Shown: positions 33,595 to 42,045, counted from the stretch's first letter. The stretch is 46,690 nt of DNA from an uncultured Aquimarina sp. (GCA_938011245.1 CALLUJ010000028.1:1-46690); one strand, 5' to 3'. A program made the numbers and translations. Notes: a model not told the origin generated them from the sequence alone.

Positions 33595-34181
33595 TACTTT
33601 TCTTTTTTTGCTATTAATCCTTTAGTGAATTCGTTAAGAATTTCTACTTTCTCCTCAAAATCACCTTTTATGGTTTTTCTGTACTCGTTTAAATTTTGTA
33701 CTAAGTCGTTAATATCTTCGGGAATTACTTCCTCAAAAAATTGACGTAAACGCTTGGCTGCTGTAGGTGATTTCCCGTTAGTCGAAATAGCCACTTTTAC
33801 ATTGCCTTTAGTTACAATACCACCCATATAAAAATCGCAATAGGGCGGATTATCCGCTACGTTTACCAACTTAGCTTGTGCTCGGCAATCTTTCCATACT
33901 TGCACATTTACTTCTGGCTTTTCGGTTGTAGCAATAACCACATGCCTACCATCTAAATATTTTTTATGATACATATCGGTTATCATGGTAGCACAATACT
34001 TATTAGCTAAAGCAATAGTCCCCTCTCTAAACATTGGCGCTACAAGTAGCACTTTTGCATCGGGGCTGGACTTGGTTAAGAAATGTAATTTTTCTTCTGC
34101 TACGTTTCCTCCACCCACAATAAGGACGTTCAGGTTTTTAACCTTTAAGAATACAGGATATAAATTATTTCTTTCTTCCAT
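33594..34181 (-). CDS. Precorrin-2 dehydrogenase / sirohydrochlorin ferrochelatase (Met8-like)
   Basis: This bifunctional siroheme-synthase domain oxidises precorrin-2 with NAD+ and inserts Fe2+. The 195 residues correspond to the N-terminal half of E. coli CysG or yeast Met8p. Motifs: YPVFLKVKNLNVLIVGGGNVAEEKL (NAD site), VVIATTEKPEVN, VNVADNPPYCDFYMGGIV (with the catalytic Asp), and VAISTNGKSPTAAKRLRQ. It sits between SUMT and FNR genes and overlaps the FNR start by one base. With SUMT it makes siroheme from uroporphyrinogen III for the sulfite reductase. Confidence 0.93.
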   Translation of the reverse strand: MEERNNLYPVFLKVKNLNVLIVGGGNVAEEKLHFLTKSSPDAKVLLVAPMFREGTIALANKYCATMITDMYHKKYLDGRHVVIATTEKPEVNVQVWKDCRAQAKLVNVADNPPYCDFYMGGIVTKGNVKVAISTNGKSPTAAKRLRQFFEEVIPEDINDLVQNLNEYRKTIKGDFEEKVEILNEFTKGLIAKKEK

Positions 34182-34271
34182 TTTATTGTTAGCCTTTAGC
34201 TGTTGACTATCGGTTTTATTATTTTACAAGTTAAAAGCTAAACTTCTATTATTAATCGCTTTTCTCTTGTT

Positions 34272-35042
34272 TTATAGTCCATTTAACTTCTGCTGCATTT
34301 CTAGCAACGCTGTTCTATGATTTACTACTTCTCCAATTACTATAATTGCTGGAGAAGATAACTCTTTATCTTTAACTTCTTCTTCAATACCACTTATAGT
34401 ACCTATTCCTACTTTTTCATTAACTCTAGAGCCGTTTTGAATAATAGCCACAGGGGTTTCTAATTTTCCTTCTTTAACAAAAGCTTGAACAATCTGGTTA
34501 AGCTTATGCATTCCCATTAAAATTATTACCGTTGCATTACTTTTTGCGGCTGTAAAGACATCTGCCGAAAGTTTATGCTCTTTAGTAGTAGCTGTAATAA
34601 CCCAAAAACTTTCCGAGCTTCCACGCTTGGTTACAGGAATATTTTGCAAAGCTGGTACTGATACCGACGATGACAAACCTGGCACCATAGCTACTTCCAT
34701 TCCTTTTTCTACTGCATACATCATCTCCTCTGCTCCCCGACCAAAAATAAAGGGATCGCCTCCTTTTAAACGAATTACATGTCCATGACTTTTGCCATAT
34801 TGGACAATTAAATCGTTTATTTCTTCTTGTTGGTAAGCATAGCATCCTTTACGTTTTCCTACATAAAGCAATTCTGCCTGTTTACAATACTCCAACAATT
34901 CTGGGTTTACTAAGGCATCATACAATACAGCATTTGCATTATTTAATGCCTTAATAGCCTTTAATGTTATTAATTCTACATCTCCAGGGCCTGCACCAAC
35001 TACGGTTAGTTTTCCTTTTGACAATTTATTCTCTGCACTCAA
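34272..35042 (-). CDS. cobA: Uroporphyrinogen-III C-methyltransferase (SUMT)
   Basis: SUMT methylates uroporphyrinogen III at C2 and C7 using SAM to give precorrin-2. The 256 residues show the family motifs: KLTVVGAGPGDVELITLKAI, VLYDALVNPELLEY, VIRLKGGDPFIFGRGAEEM, VPGLSSSVSVPALQNIPVTKRG, and VIILMGMHKL. It is the stand-alone form, not fused to HemD or to the Met8 domain. It starts 2 nt after the sulfite reductase stop. In this cluster its product goes to siroheme. CobA and CysG C-terminal domain are alternative names for the same activity. Confidence 0.94.
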   Translation of the reverse strand: MSAENKLSKGKLTVVGAGPGDVELITLKAIKALNNANAVLYDALVNPELLEYCKQAELLYVGKRKGCYAYQQEEINDLIVQYGKSHGHVIRLKGGDPFIFGRGAEEMMYAVEKGMEVAMVPGLSSSVSVPALQNIPVTKRGSSESFWVITATTKEHKLSADVFTAAKSNATVIILMGMHKLNQIVQAFVKEGKLETPVAIIQNGSRVNEKVGIGTISGIEEEVKDKELSSPAIIVIGEVVNHRTALLEMQQKLNGL

Positions 35043-35044
35043 AA

Positions 35045-37129
35045 TTATGAGTTTTGTGCTCTAAATGCTCTTACTGATGCTAAAAATGCTTTGGCACTTG
35101 CTATATAATCTATAGCAAATTGCTTGCTTGGTGCATTGTTATTGATAGCATATACTTGCTTAGCAAAACCTTCTTCTATATTAATTAGACCTGTTTCTAC
35201 AAATTCTTTATCAAAACCTGCCACAATATCTGCTTGAGTATTCGTTTTCTTGTTTTCCGCTAATAAAATCGCTTTCGCTGAATTTATTTGAGAACTATAA
35301 GCATGGTATAAAGCGTCGCTATATACTCCATTTTCAAAAGATTCTTTAGCGTTTGCAATTTTTTCATCACTTTCTAAAAACAACGTTTCTATTAAATCGA
35401 TAACTACTCCTGCACATTCTCCAACTCCAATAGCTTTAACATATTCTTCATTAGTTCCCCAATCAATAAAGTATTCGGCAGGTAAACTTTCTGCTTCAGA
35501 TAAATCGGTTAAAAAATCATAAAAATAACGTTCTCCTTTTTCTGCATAGTATGCTTCAAATGATTTCCCATTTCCGTTGGCATCAAAATCGGTTAAGATT
35601 CTACGTAAAGCTTCTGGTCCTCTTCTACTTGGAATTTTTACTACTTTATCAGAAAAACGTGCTTCACCATTTCCTAAATTTGCTCCTCCTAACAATACTT
35701 GTAATGCAGGTGCTACTTTTTTATCTTTAGTACGAATGGTCATTCCTTGGAATCCTATGTGCGCCATATTGTGTTGTCCACAAGCATTCATACATCCGCT
35801 AATTTTAATTACTACATCTTCGTTATTTAAATACTGAGGAAATTCTGCTGCAATTACTTTTTCTAGCTCTTCTGCTATACCTGTACTACTTGCAATACCT
35901 AAGTTACAAGTATCTGTACCTGGACATGCGGTAATGTCTACTGCTTTATTGTATCCTGCTTGTACAAAACCTAACTTTTCAAGTTCCGCATACATTACTT
36001 CTACTAATTCCTCTTTTACAAAAGGAATAACTATATTTTGACGTAAAGTTAATCTAATCTCTCCTGCAGCATATTTATCTACTAAATCCGCTAATAAACG
36101 TGCTTTATCTGTATAGAAATCTCCCAATAATACTTTAACTCCTATGGCTACAAAACCTGCTTGCTTCTGAGGAATTAAGTTCGTTTCTTTCCATTGTGCA
36201 AATGCTTTTAAATCTTTAATTTCTACTGAAGGAATTTCTCCAACCTCTGCTACTACTGGCTCTGGAAAAGCATCAACATCTACAGGTACTGATGTATATG
36301 GTACAGCAATACGCTGTTCTTCTACCAATTCTTTAAAGGCTTCCAATCCAATCTTAGCCATTAAGAATTTCATACGTGCTTTAGCTCTACTTTTACGCTC
36401 TCCAAAACGGTCAAATACGCGTAAAATCGCATTCATTGTCGGTATAATTTGGTCTGCTGGCAAAAATTCATAAAGCACTTCGGCTAGGTGAGGTTGAGAA
36501 CCTAACCCGCCTGCTACCATTACTTTAAAACCTCTAACTCCGTTTTCTAATTTTGCAATAAAACCAATGTCATGTAAATAAGAAAGTCCTGTATCTTCAT
36601 CTGTAGAAGAAAAAGAGACTTTAAATTTACGCCCCATTTCTTGACAGATAGGATTACGTAAAAACTCTTCAAAAATAGCATGAGCATAAGGTTGTACATC
36701 AAAAGGCTCGTTTACATCAAAACCTGCCGTTTCTGAAGCCGTAACGTTACGCACTACATTTCCACAAGCTTCACGAAGCGTTACCTCATCTTTTTCTAAC
36801 TCTGCCCAAAGTTCTGGTGTACGATTTAAATCTACATAGTGAATTTGAATGTCTTGACGTGTTGTTATATGCAAACGTCCACGAGAATACTCATCGGAAA
36901 CAGCACAAATACGTCTTAATTGATTAGATCTTACCCTACCGTAAGGTAACTTAATACGAATCATTTGTACTCCTTCTTGACGTTGTCCATATACTCCACG
37001 TGCTAAACGTAGACTACGAAATTTTTCTTCGTCAATTTTTCCATTGTGAAACATATCGATTTTATTGGCTAAATCGATAATATCTTTTTCTACAATTGGG
37101 TTTTCTATTTCGGTTCTAAAACTTTGCAT
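35045..37129 (-). CDS. Siroheme-dependent sulfite (nitrite) reductase with C-terminal HEPN-like domain
   Basis: The 694-residue protein has the two-fold repeated sulfite/nitrite reductase body and reduces sulfite to sulfide with six electrons. Siroheme-4Fe-4S ligands are C402, C408, C446 and C450 (ACPGTDTC ... GCMNACGQH). The N-terminal half has GVYGQRQEGVQMIRIKLPYG and GRLHITTRQDIQIHY; the second half GEIRLTLRQNIVIPF. After about residue 570 there is an all-helical extension of about 120 residues (SDALYHAYSSQINSAKAILL, IDYIASAKAFLASVRAF) that looks like a HEPN-type domain; this is not part of the classical enzyme. Context (CysDN, CysH, SUMT, FNR, ferredoxin) points to sulfite, not nitrite, as substrate and ferredoxin as donor. 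Confidence 0.92.
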   Translation of the reverse strand: MQSFRTEIENPIVEKDIIDLANKIDMFHNGKIDEEKFRSLRLARGVYGQRQEGVQMIRIKLPYGRVRSNQLRRICAVSDEYSRGRLHITTRQDIQIHYVDLNRTPELWAELEKDEVTLREACGNVVRNVTASETAGFDVNEPFDVQPYAHAIFEEFLRNPICQEMGRKFKVSFSSTDEDTGLSYLHDIGFIAKLENGVRGFKVMVAGGLGSQPHLAEVLYEFLPADQIIPTMNAILRVFDRFGERKSRAKARMKFLMAKIGLEAFKELVEEQRIAVPYTSVPVDVDAFPEPVVAEVGEIPSVEIKDLKAFAQWKETNLIPQKQAGFVAIGVKVLLGDFYTDKARLLADLVDKYAAGEIRLTLRQNIVIPFVKEELVEVMYAELEKLGFVQAGYNKAVDITACPGTDTCNLGIASSTGIAEELEKVIAAEFPQYLNNEDVVIKISGCMNACGQHNMAHIGFQGMTIRTKDKKVAPALQVLLGGANLGNGEARFSDKVVKIPSRRGPEALRRILTDFDANGNGKSFEAYYAEKGERYFYDFLTDLSEAESLPAEYFIDWGTNEEYVKAIGVGECAGVVIDLIETLFLESDEKIANAKESFENGVYSDALYHAYSSQINSAKAILLAENKKTNTQADIVAGFDKEFVETGLINIEEGFAKQVYAINNNAPSKQFAIDYIASAKAFLASVRAFRAQNS

Positions 37130-37247
37130 GTTTTTATTAGTATTGATTAGTTAGATTTGAGTATTGAGATTTATACTACTTACAATCGCTTTTCAATATT
37201 TAAAAGTATTAAGAGTCTCAATTCTTAACACTAATTTTTATAGTTAC

Positions 37248-38492
37248 TTATTGGATAAACCCTACACCTGCCGTATGGTTAGTTTGTGGGTCTATTAAAA
37301 TGAATGATCCGTTAGTTTTGTTTTCCGCATATTTATCATAAAAAACAGGTTTTGCTAATTTAATATTAACTTCTCCTATTTGATTTAATGATAAATCGTC
37401 AGAGTCTTCACTTCCTGAAAAATCTGGAGCTAATACGTTATCCACACCTGTAATTATTGCTTGTACTCTATTTACACCATGTTGTAATAAATATTTAGTT
37501 CCTCCAACTAAGTTTTTACTATCCATCCAACATACTTTAGCTGTTAATTGTTTCTGTACTGATGGTTCTTCCCCTGTTTTCACAATCATGTCTCCTCTAG
37601 AAACATTAATATTATCTTCTAGTGTTACATTAATTGAACTTCCTCTACTTGCTTTATCAAATTTTTCGTTAAAGAAATAAATTTCTTTAATTTTTGATTT
37701 TGTTAAAGAGGGTAATACCGTTACTTCGTCTCCAACTGCTAAATCGTTTCCATAAAGCTTACCTGCATAGCCTCTAAAATCATGAAATTCATCACTTTTA
37801 GGACGGACTACCGTTTGTACAGGGAAACGTGCTTGTCCCTGTTCATAAACGGCCTGTGCATCTAGTTTTTCTAAATGTTCCAAAATAGAATTTCCTTTAT
37901 ACCAAGGTGTATTTGCTGATCCCCCGACTACGTTATCCCCTTTTAAAGCACTAATTGGCACGAAGGTGATGTTTTGTTCTTTATAATTGCTATTAGCAAC
38001 CATTTTTTCGAACTCCGCTTTAATTGCATTAAATTTTTCTTCTGAAAAATCTACTAAGTCCATCTTATTTACAGCTACTACAATATCTTTAATTCGTAAT
38101 AGATTATTGATAAAAAAGTGACGATACGTTTGTTCTATTACCCCATTACGTGCATCTACCAATATAATAGATGCTTGTGATGTAGAAGCTCCTGTTACCA
38201 TATTACGTGTATATTCAATATGTCCTGGAGTATCCGCTATAATGTAACTTTTCTTTGCTGTAGAAAAATAAATATGTGCTACATCTATAGTAATTCCTTG
38301 CTCACGTTCTGCAACTAATCCATCTGTAGCTAAAGAAAAGTCTAGATAATCAAAACCATTGGCTTTACTACGTGTTTCTATAGCTTCTAATTTATCTGTA
38401 GTTAATGACTTTGTATCGTAAAGTATGCGCCCAATTAAGGTACTTTTACCATCATCTACACTTCCTGCTGTTGCTATTTTTAATACTTCCAT
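37248..38492 (-). CDS. cysN: Sulfate adenylyltransferase large subunit (GTPase)
   Basis: CysN uses GTP hydrolysis to drive CysD in forming adenosine 5'-phosphosulfate. The start chosen is ATG 38492 (MEVLKIATAGSVDDGKST), giving 414 residues; the frame is open 20 codons further up but that stretch is unlike any CysN. GTPase motifs: GSVDDGKST (G1), IADTPGH (G3), NKMDLVD (G4). An elongation-factor-type beta-barrel follows (VQTVVRPKSDEFHDFRGYAG). There is no fused APS kinase (CysC) domain at the C-terminus. It follows cysD after about 100 nt. Confidence 0.95.
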   Translation of the reverse strand: MEVLKIATAGSVDDGKSTLIGRILYDTKSLTTDKLEAIETRSKANGFDYLDFSLATDGLVAEREQGITIDVAHIYFSTAKKSYIIADTPGHIEYTRNMVTGASTSQASIILVDARNGVIEQTYRHFFINNLLRIKDIVVAVNKMDLVDFSEEKFNAIKAEFEKMVANSNYKEQNITFVPISALKGDNVVGGSANTPWYKGNSILEHLEKLDAQAVYEQGQARFPVQTVVRPKSDEFHDFRGYAGKLYGNDLAVGDEVTVLPSLTKSKIKEIYFFNEKFDKASRGSSINVTLEDNINVSRGDMIVKTGEEPSVQKQLTAKVCWMDSKNLVGGTKYLLQHGVNRVQAIITGVDNVLAPDFSGSEDSDDLSLNQIGEVNIKLAKPVFYDKYAENKTNGSFILIDPQTNHTAGVGFIQ

Positions 38493-38595
38493 TATATTTG
38501 GTTGAAGGTTGAAGGTAGAGGTTATTAACGTAAACCTATTTCCTCTCAACAAACTATATTATTAATTCTTAATTTAAAATTTGGGATTACAAATT

Positions 38596-39498
38596 TTAAA
38601 AATATCCTTGTTGCTTACGAGTTTCCATTGCTGCTTCAGAACGCTTATCATCAATACGTGCTCCTCTTTCTGAAATGGTACTCTCTCTAATTTCTCCTAC
38701 TACTTTATCTATACTTACAGCATCCGAAAGTACTGCTGCTGTACAAGACATATCGCCAACGGTACGAAAACGCACTAAACGTTCTTCTACCACTTCATCT
38801 TCTTCTCTATATACAATATCGTCTTCTGCAGACCATATCATTCCATCTCTTACAAAAGTCTTACGCTTATGTGCAAAATAAATAGAAGGAATTTCAATTT
38901 CTTCTTTTTCTATATAGCTCCAAACATCTAATTCTGTCCAATTACTAATTGGAAATACACGAACGTTTTGACCTAAGTCTATTTTTCCATTTAGCATATC
39001 AAATAATTCTGGGCGCTGATTTTTTTCATCCCATTGTCCAAAATCATCCCGTACGGAAAAAATACGTTCTTTAGCTCGTGCTTTTTCTTCGTCACGTCTT
39101 GCCCCTCCAATGGCAGCATCAAATTTAAATTCTTCTAACGCATCTAAAAGAGTAACAGTTTGTAATGAATTACGACTAGCGTATTTTCCAGTTTCTTCTT
39201 TAACTTTACCAGCATCAATAGCGTCTTGCACATTGCGCACTATTAGTTCTACGCCTAATTCTTTTGCTAAGCGATCTCTAAACTCTATAGTTTCAGGAAA
39301 GTTATGCCCTGTATCTACATGTAATAGAGGAAAAGGTACTTTTGCTGGCCAAAATGCCTTTTGAGCCAAACGCACTAGGGTGATAGAATCTTTTCCTCCA
39401 GAAAACAACAATACTGGCTTTTCGAATTGAGAAACTACTTCACGAAAAATGTGAATTGCTTCTGCTTCTAATGGATTTACTGAAAGTTCTTTACTCAT
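38596..39498 (-). CDS. cysD: Sulfate adenylyltransferase subunit 2
   Basis: CysD carries the adenylyltransferase active site of ATP sulfurylase. The 300 residues contain the PP-loop FSGGKDSITLVRLA (about 32-45), PLLHVDTGHNFPETIEFRD, AIGGARRDEEKARAKERIFS and FPISNWTELDVWSYIEKE. Length is normal. A strong -33/-7 promoter (39561-39591) lies about 60 nt upstream, so transcription of cysD and everything downstream can start here independently of cysH. Confidence 0.96.
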   Translation of the reverse strand: MSKELSVNPLEAEAIHIFREVVSQFEKPVLLFSGGKDSITLVRLAQKAFWPAKVPFPLLHVDTGHNFPETIEFRDRLAKELGVELIVRNVQDAIDAGKVKEETGKYASRNSLQTVTLLDALEEFKFDAAIGGARRDEEKARAKERIFSVRDDFGQWDEKNQRPELFDMLNGKIDLGQNVRVFPISNWTELDVWSYIEKEEIEIPSIYFAHKRKTFVRDGMIWSAEDDIVYREEDEVVEERLVRFRTVGDMSCTAAVLSDAVSIDKVVGEIRESTISERGARIDDKRSEAAMETRKQQGYF

Positions 39499-39560
39499 AT
39501 TTATAGCTTTTAGCTGTTAGCATTAGGCCTTCAGCTACGTAATTTATTTTTTCTAGTTTG

Positions 39561-39591
39561 CAAAGGTACTGCTTCGCAAAAAGACTGTCAA
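39561..39591 (-). promoter_or_regulatory. Internal promoter before cysD
   Basis: The minus strand has TTG (39591-39589), 20 nt, then TACCTTTG (39568-39561). Both elements match the Bacteroidota primary-sigma consensus. It is the second-best promoter in the window, after that of tRNA-Asp, and gives a leader of about 57 nt. Confidence 0.75.
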
Positions 39592-39630
39592 TTTATTTTC
39601 TAATTTGTTTGAACTACAATTTTTTTATAT

Positions 39631-40260
39631 TTAATTATTGGTATGCAGTCCACATTCTCTATTCCCTAACACTTTTGTTGGATCAAAATATTTATGCTCG
39701 TTTGGCAAATTATTCTGTTCTAAATACACATCTAAATCTTCATCGGTATAATTATAAAACGGGCTTACTTTTAACACTCCGTCTTTTCCTACACTTAATA
39801 TATCTAAAGAATCTCTCAAAGCAGTTTGACCTTTACGCAAATTGGTAAACCAAACATCGGGCTTATGCACCTCCATAGCTCTACCAAAAGGTTCTAACTT
39901 TACTTGCTTAGTAAATTCGGCATGCTTAGAATCTTCTACTCCTGGCATTCCCATTACTACATCTCTATGCGCAGTTGTTTGTTGTGGCACATATAAGTCT
40001 ACATTTAAACTTAATTGACTTATTACAGCCTCGGCATGCTTATACGTATTTGGCGTATTATAACCAGAATCGCACCATATTACTGGTATATTTGCTTTTG
40101 CTTCCACACATACATGTAATATTGAAGCTTCATAAGGCCTAAAATTTGTAGTAACTACTGGCTTTTTTGCTTTAGCAATAGCCCATTTCACAACCTCCAA
40201 AGGGGATTTACCTTCTAATTCTTTATTATACTTTACTATTTCTTCGTGTGTAAAACTCAT
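39631..40260 (-). CDS. cysH: Phosphoadenylylsulfate reductase family protein
   Basis: CysH reduces PAPS (or APS) to sulfite using thioredoxin. The 209 residues show PVVTTNFRPYEASILHVCVE, IPVIWCDSGYNTPNTYKHAE, NLRKGQTALRDSLD, KVSPFYNYTDEDLDVYL and the C-terminal catalytic RECGLH (C203). The paired Cys motif (CC ... CxxC) that binds 4Fe-4S in APS reductases is absent, which points to the PAPS-specific type. That type needs an APS kinase, which is not encoded in this window. It lies 96 nt after the DUF2061 gene. Confidence 0.9.
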   Translation of the reverse strand: MSFTHEEIVKYNKELEGKSPLEVVKWAIAKAKKPVVTTNFRPYEASILHVCVEAKANIPVIWCDSGYNTPNTYKHAEAVISQLSLNVDLYVPQQTTAHRDVVMGMPGVEDSKHAEFTKQVKLEPFGRAMEVHKPDVWFTNLRKGQTALRDSLDILSVGKDGVLKVSPFYNYTDEDLDVYLEQNNLPNEHKYFDPTKVLGNRECGLHTNN

Positions 40261-40356
40261 ATTTATTAACTATTGAGACTACTTTTCTATGTTTTCTATC
40301 TTCCTTAACTTCTTGCTCACATCAAAACAAGCCTTGCATTTTATTTATATTTTTAA

Positions 40357-40614
40357 TCATCTACCCCAACCTATCTTATTCCACACTCTTTCATGTGCAA
40401 AATAAAGAAGCATTTTAGTTATAAAATCCACTCCTGATATCGCTATAGCTTCACGCCACTTATCATTCCCTAATACAAAGTACGACACTACAAAAGTATC
40501 AATGGTACCAACAACACGCCAACTCACCGCTTTCACGACACTACGAATAGGCTTCTCGGAATTTTTATCCTTTTCATAAGTACTATTGGCTCCCGCTACT
40601 TTTTCTGTTATCAT
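40357..40614 (-). CDS. DUF2061 family small membrane protein
   Basis: The 85-residue protein has two short membrane helices. The family signature is clear: SVVKAVSWRVVGTIDTFVVS, then A-ISGVDFITKMLLYFAHERVWNKI. DUF2061 proteins are frequently found next to sulfate-assimilation genes; this one is the first gene of the cys cluster. Function is unknown, and a role in sulfate or sulfite transport is only a guess from context. The ATG start at 40614 follows a palindromic leader and a TATATTTG promoter box. Confidence 0.88.
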   Translation of the reverse strand: MITEKVAGANSTYEKDKNSEKPIRSVVKAVSWRVVGTIDTFVVSYFVLGNDKWREAIAISGVDFITKMLLYFAHERVWNKIGWGR

Positions 40615-40635
40615 AATTCCTTTGTCGTAAAATAT

Positions 40636-40664
40636 TTAAATCCTATCGGATTAGTAGGATTTAA
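40636..40664. promoter_or_regulatory. Palindrome in the cys operon leader
   Basis: TTAAATCCTA (40636-40645) and TAGGATTTAA (40655-40664) form a perfect 10-bp inverted repeat with a 9-nt centre. It begins a few bases after the predicted transcript start and ends 22 nt before the DUF2061 ATG. The position suits a repressor operator (an Rrf2/CymR-type regulator would be a reasonable guess) or an RNA hairpin near the start codon. Confidence 0.55.
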
Positions 40665-40673
40665 TTCCGACTG

Positions 40674-40681
40674 CAAATATA
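40674..40681 (-). promoter_or_regulatory. Promoter -7 box of the cys operon
   Basis: The minus strand reads TATATTTG. Transcription would start near 40668, immediately before the palindrome. The -33 element is poor, consistent with regulated expression. Confidence 0.6.
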
Positions 40682-40739
40682 CAACATGTTTTTTATATCT
40701 CTTTATTTTTTTAACAAATGAATGCATTTTAAACATAAA

Positions 40740-40767
40740 AAAAGCCTCAAATAAATTTGAGGCTTTT
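40740..40767 (-). terminator. Intrinsic terminator of tRNA-Asp
   Basis: AAAAGCCTCAAA (40740-40751) and TTTGAGGCTTTT (40756-40767) form a 12-bp stem with a TAAA loop. On the minus strand it starts directly after the tRNA 3' end and ends in a seven-T run. Confidence 0.88.
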
Positions 40768-40768
40768 G

Positions 40769-40842
40769 CGGTCTGGACGGGACTCGAACCCGCGACCCCC
40801 TGCGTGACAGGCAGGTATTCTAACCAACTGAACTACCAGACC
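40769..40842 (-). tRNA. tRNA-Asp (anticodon GUC)
   Basis: The 74-nt gene folds into a full cloverleaf on the minus strand. The acceptor stem is GGTCTGG/CCAGACC with discriminator G. The anticodon loop CTGTCAC has anticodon GTC at 40808-40806 on a 5-bp stem CCTGC/GCAGG, and the T arm is GCGGG-TTCGAGT-CCCGT. The 3' CCA is not encoded. It has its own promoter and terminator and is a single-gene unit. Confidence 0.97.
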
Positions 40843-40860
40843 ATTGCGTTACTGCGGGTG

Positions 40861-40890
40861 CAAAGATACAACTGTTTTTTAATTTGCAAA
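40861..40890 (-). promoter_or_regulatory. Promoter of tRNA-Asp
   Basis: The minus strand has TTTG (40890-40887), an 18-nt spacer and TATCTTTG (40868-40861), a near-ideal -33/-7 pair. The predicted start is about 13 nt before the tRNA 5' end. Confidence 0.8.
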
Positions 40891-40913
40891 CATTTTTTTC
40901 AAAAAAAATTACT

Positions 40914-41843
40914 TTAAGCAAGTTTTTGACGTTTAACTAAAAAATTAATCAATATTTTATTTAAATCTTCTTTTACATCTACGGGAACATAATTAATACC
41001 ATACTGCATACACCGAACCTTCAAATCTTCAATAAATTGCTCCATAGATTTCTTATAGCTCTCTTGAGCATTCTCAGCATATAAATCAATTTGTTTTCCT
41101 GTTTCTACATCCACAAAGCGTTGTGGCGTATTAGTAAAACTAAAATTTAATTCTTTATTACAATCCAGTGTATGGAATAAAATTACCTCATGCTTATTGT
41201 GCTTTAAATGTTGAAGGGCTTCAAACACCTCCTTAGTATCTTTCGTATTTTGAAACATATCCGAAAATAACACCACCAAAGAACTCCTGTGTAAGTTTTC
41301 TGCTACTTGATGCAAAATAGTATAAGTATTTGTTTTTTTGGCTTCTATAGGTCTTATTAGAGTATTTTCCAATTGATTAACCAACATCGAATAATGACGA
41401 CCACTACCCTTTTCTGATGCATAAAATTCGTACGATTGATTGTACACACTTAAACCAATTGCATCTCTTTGTTTTTTTAGCAATTGCATTAAGCAAACTA
41501 TTGCCAAGGCCGAAAAACCAATTTTATTAAAATTATTTATATGCTGCTTATCTATTTTTGGGTAATGCATAGATGATGAATTGTCCAGAACAAAGTGACA
41601 TCGTAAATTAGTTTCATCGTCATATTTTTTAGTGTATAATTTGTCTGTTTTTGCAAAAAGTTTCCAGTCTATATGCCTAGTACTTTCTCCTGAATTATAC
41701 ACTTTATGCTCTGCAAATTCTGCCGAAAACCCATGAAACGGGCTTTTATGCATTCCTGAAACAAAACCTTCTACAACTTGTTTGGCCAAAAAATCTAAAT
41801 TCCCAAAACCCGTACTAGCCTCAATTGTATTTTTTAAATTCAA
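40914..41843 (-). CDS. DUF58 domain protein
   Basis: The 309-residue soluble protein carries the DUF58 domain. The DUF58 core GESTRHIDWKLFAKTDKLYTKKYDDETNLRC is followed by a von Willebrand A-like domain with a MIDAS-type start (FVLDNSSSM) and SSLVVLFSDMF. Members usually act with MoxR AAA ATPases in complex assembly or stress; no MoxR gene is adjacent here. The start ATG at 41843 is normal. A TATATTTA element at 41937-41944 could be a distant promoter, with the 41889-41916 hairpin then in the leader. Confidence 0.9.
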   Translation of the reverse strand: MNLKNTIEASTGFGNLDFLAKQVVEGFVSGMHKSPFHGFSAEFAEHKVYNSGESTRHIDWKLFAKTDKLYTKKYDDETNLRCHFVLDNSSSMHYPKIDKQHINNFNKIGFSALAIVCLMQLLKKQRDAIGLSVYNQSYEFYASEKGSGRHYSMLVNQLENTLIRPIEAKKTNTYTILHQVAENLHRSSLVVLFSDMFQNTKDTKEVFEALQHLKHNKHEVILFHTLDCNKELNFSFTNTPQRFVDVETGKQIDLYAENAQESYKKSMEQFIEDLKVRCMQYGINYVPVDVKEDLNKILINFLVKRQKLA

Positions 41844-41888
41844 TTATTATTTATTTAAAATTAACACACTTATTAACTGTTACTTAAA

Positions 41889-41916
41889 ATTCCTACAAGT
41901 TATTTCTTGTAGGAAT
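41889..41916. terminator. Hairpin between tag and the DUF58 gene, possible terminator
   Basis: ATTCCTACAAG and CTTGTAGGAAT form a perfect 11-bp stem with a 6-nt loop. The minus-strand side continues TTTAAGT, a weak T-run. It may end the tag transcript, or sit in the DUF58 leader. Confidence 0.55.
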
Positions 41917-42045
41917 AAAAACTACATAATTCTACTTAAATATAACACAAACAAATAATTATTATAGATAAAAAGAGAAACAACTAAATAATTCTATTTG
42001 TTTTTTAGTAACAATAAAATTACTCTTTAAATGTTTTTCATAAGA

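Noticed and set aside
38493..38552. 20-codon upstream extension of cysN
   Set aside because: The added residues do not resemble CysN and the standard N-terminus begins at ATG 38492.
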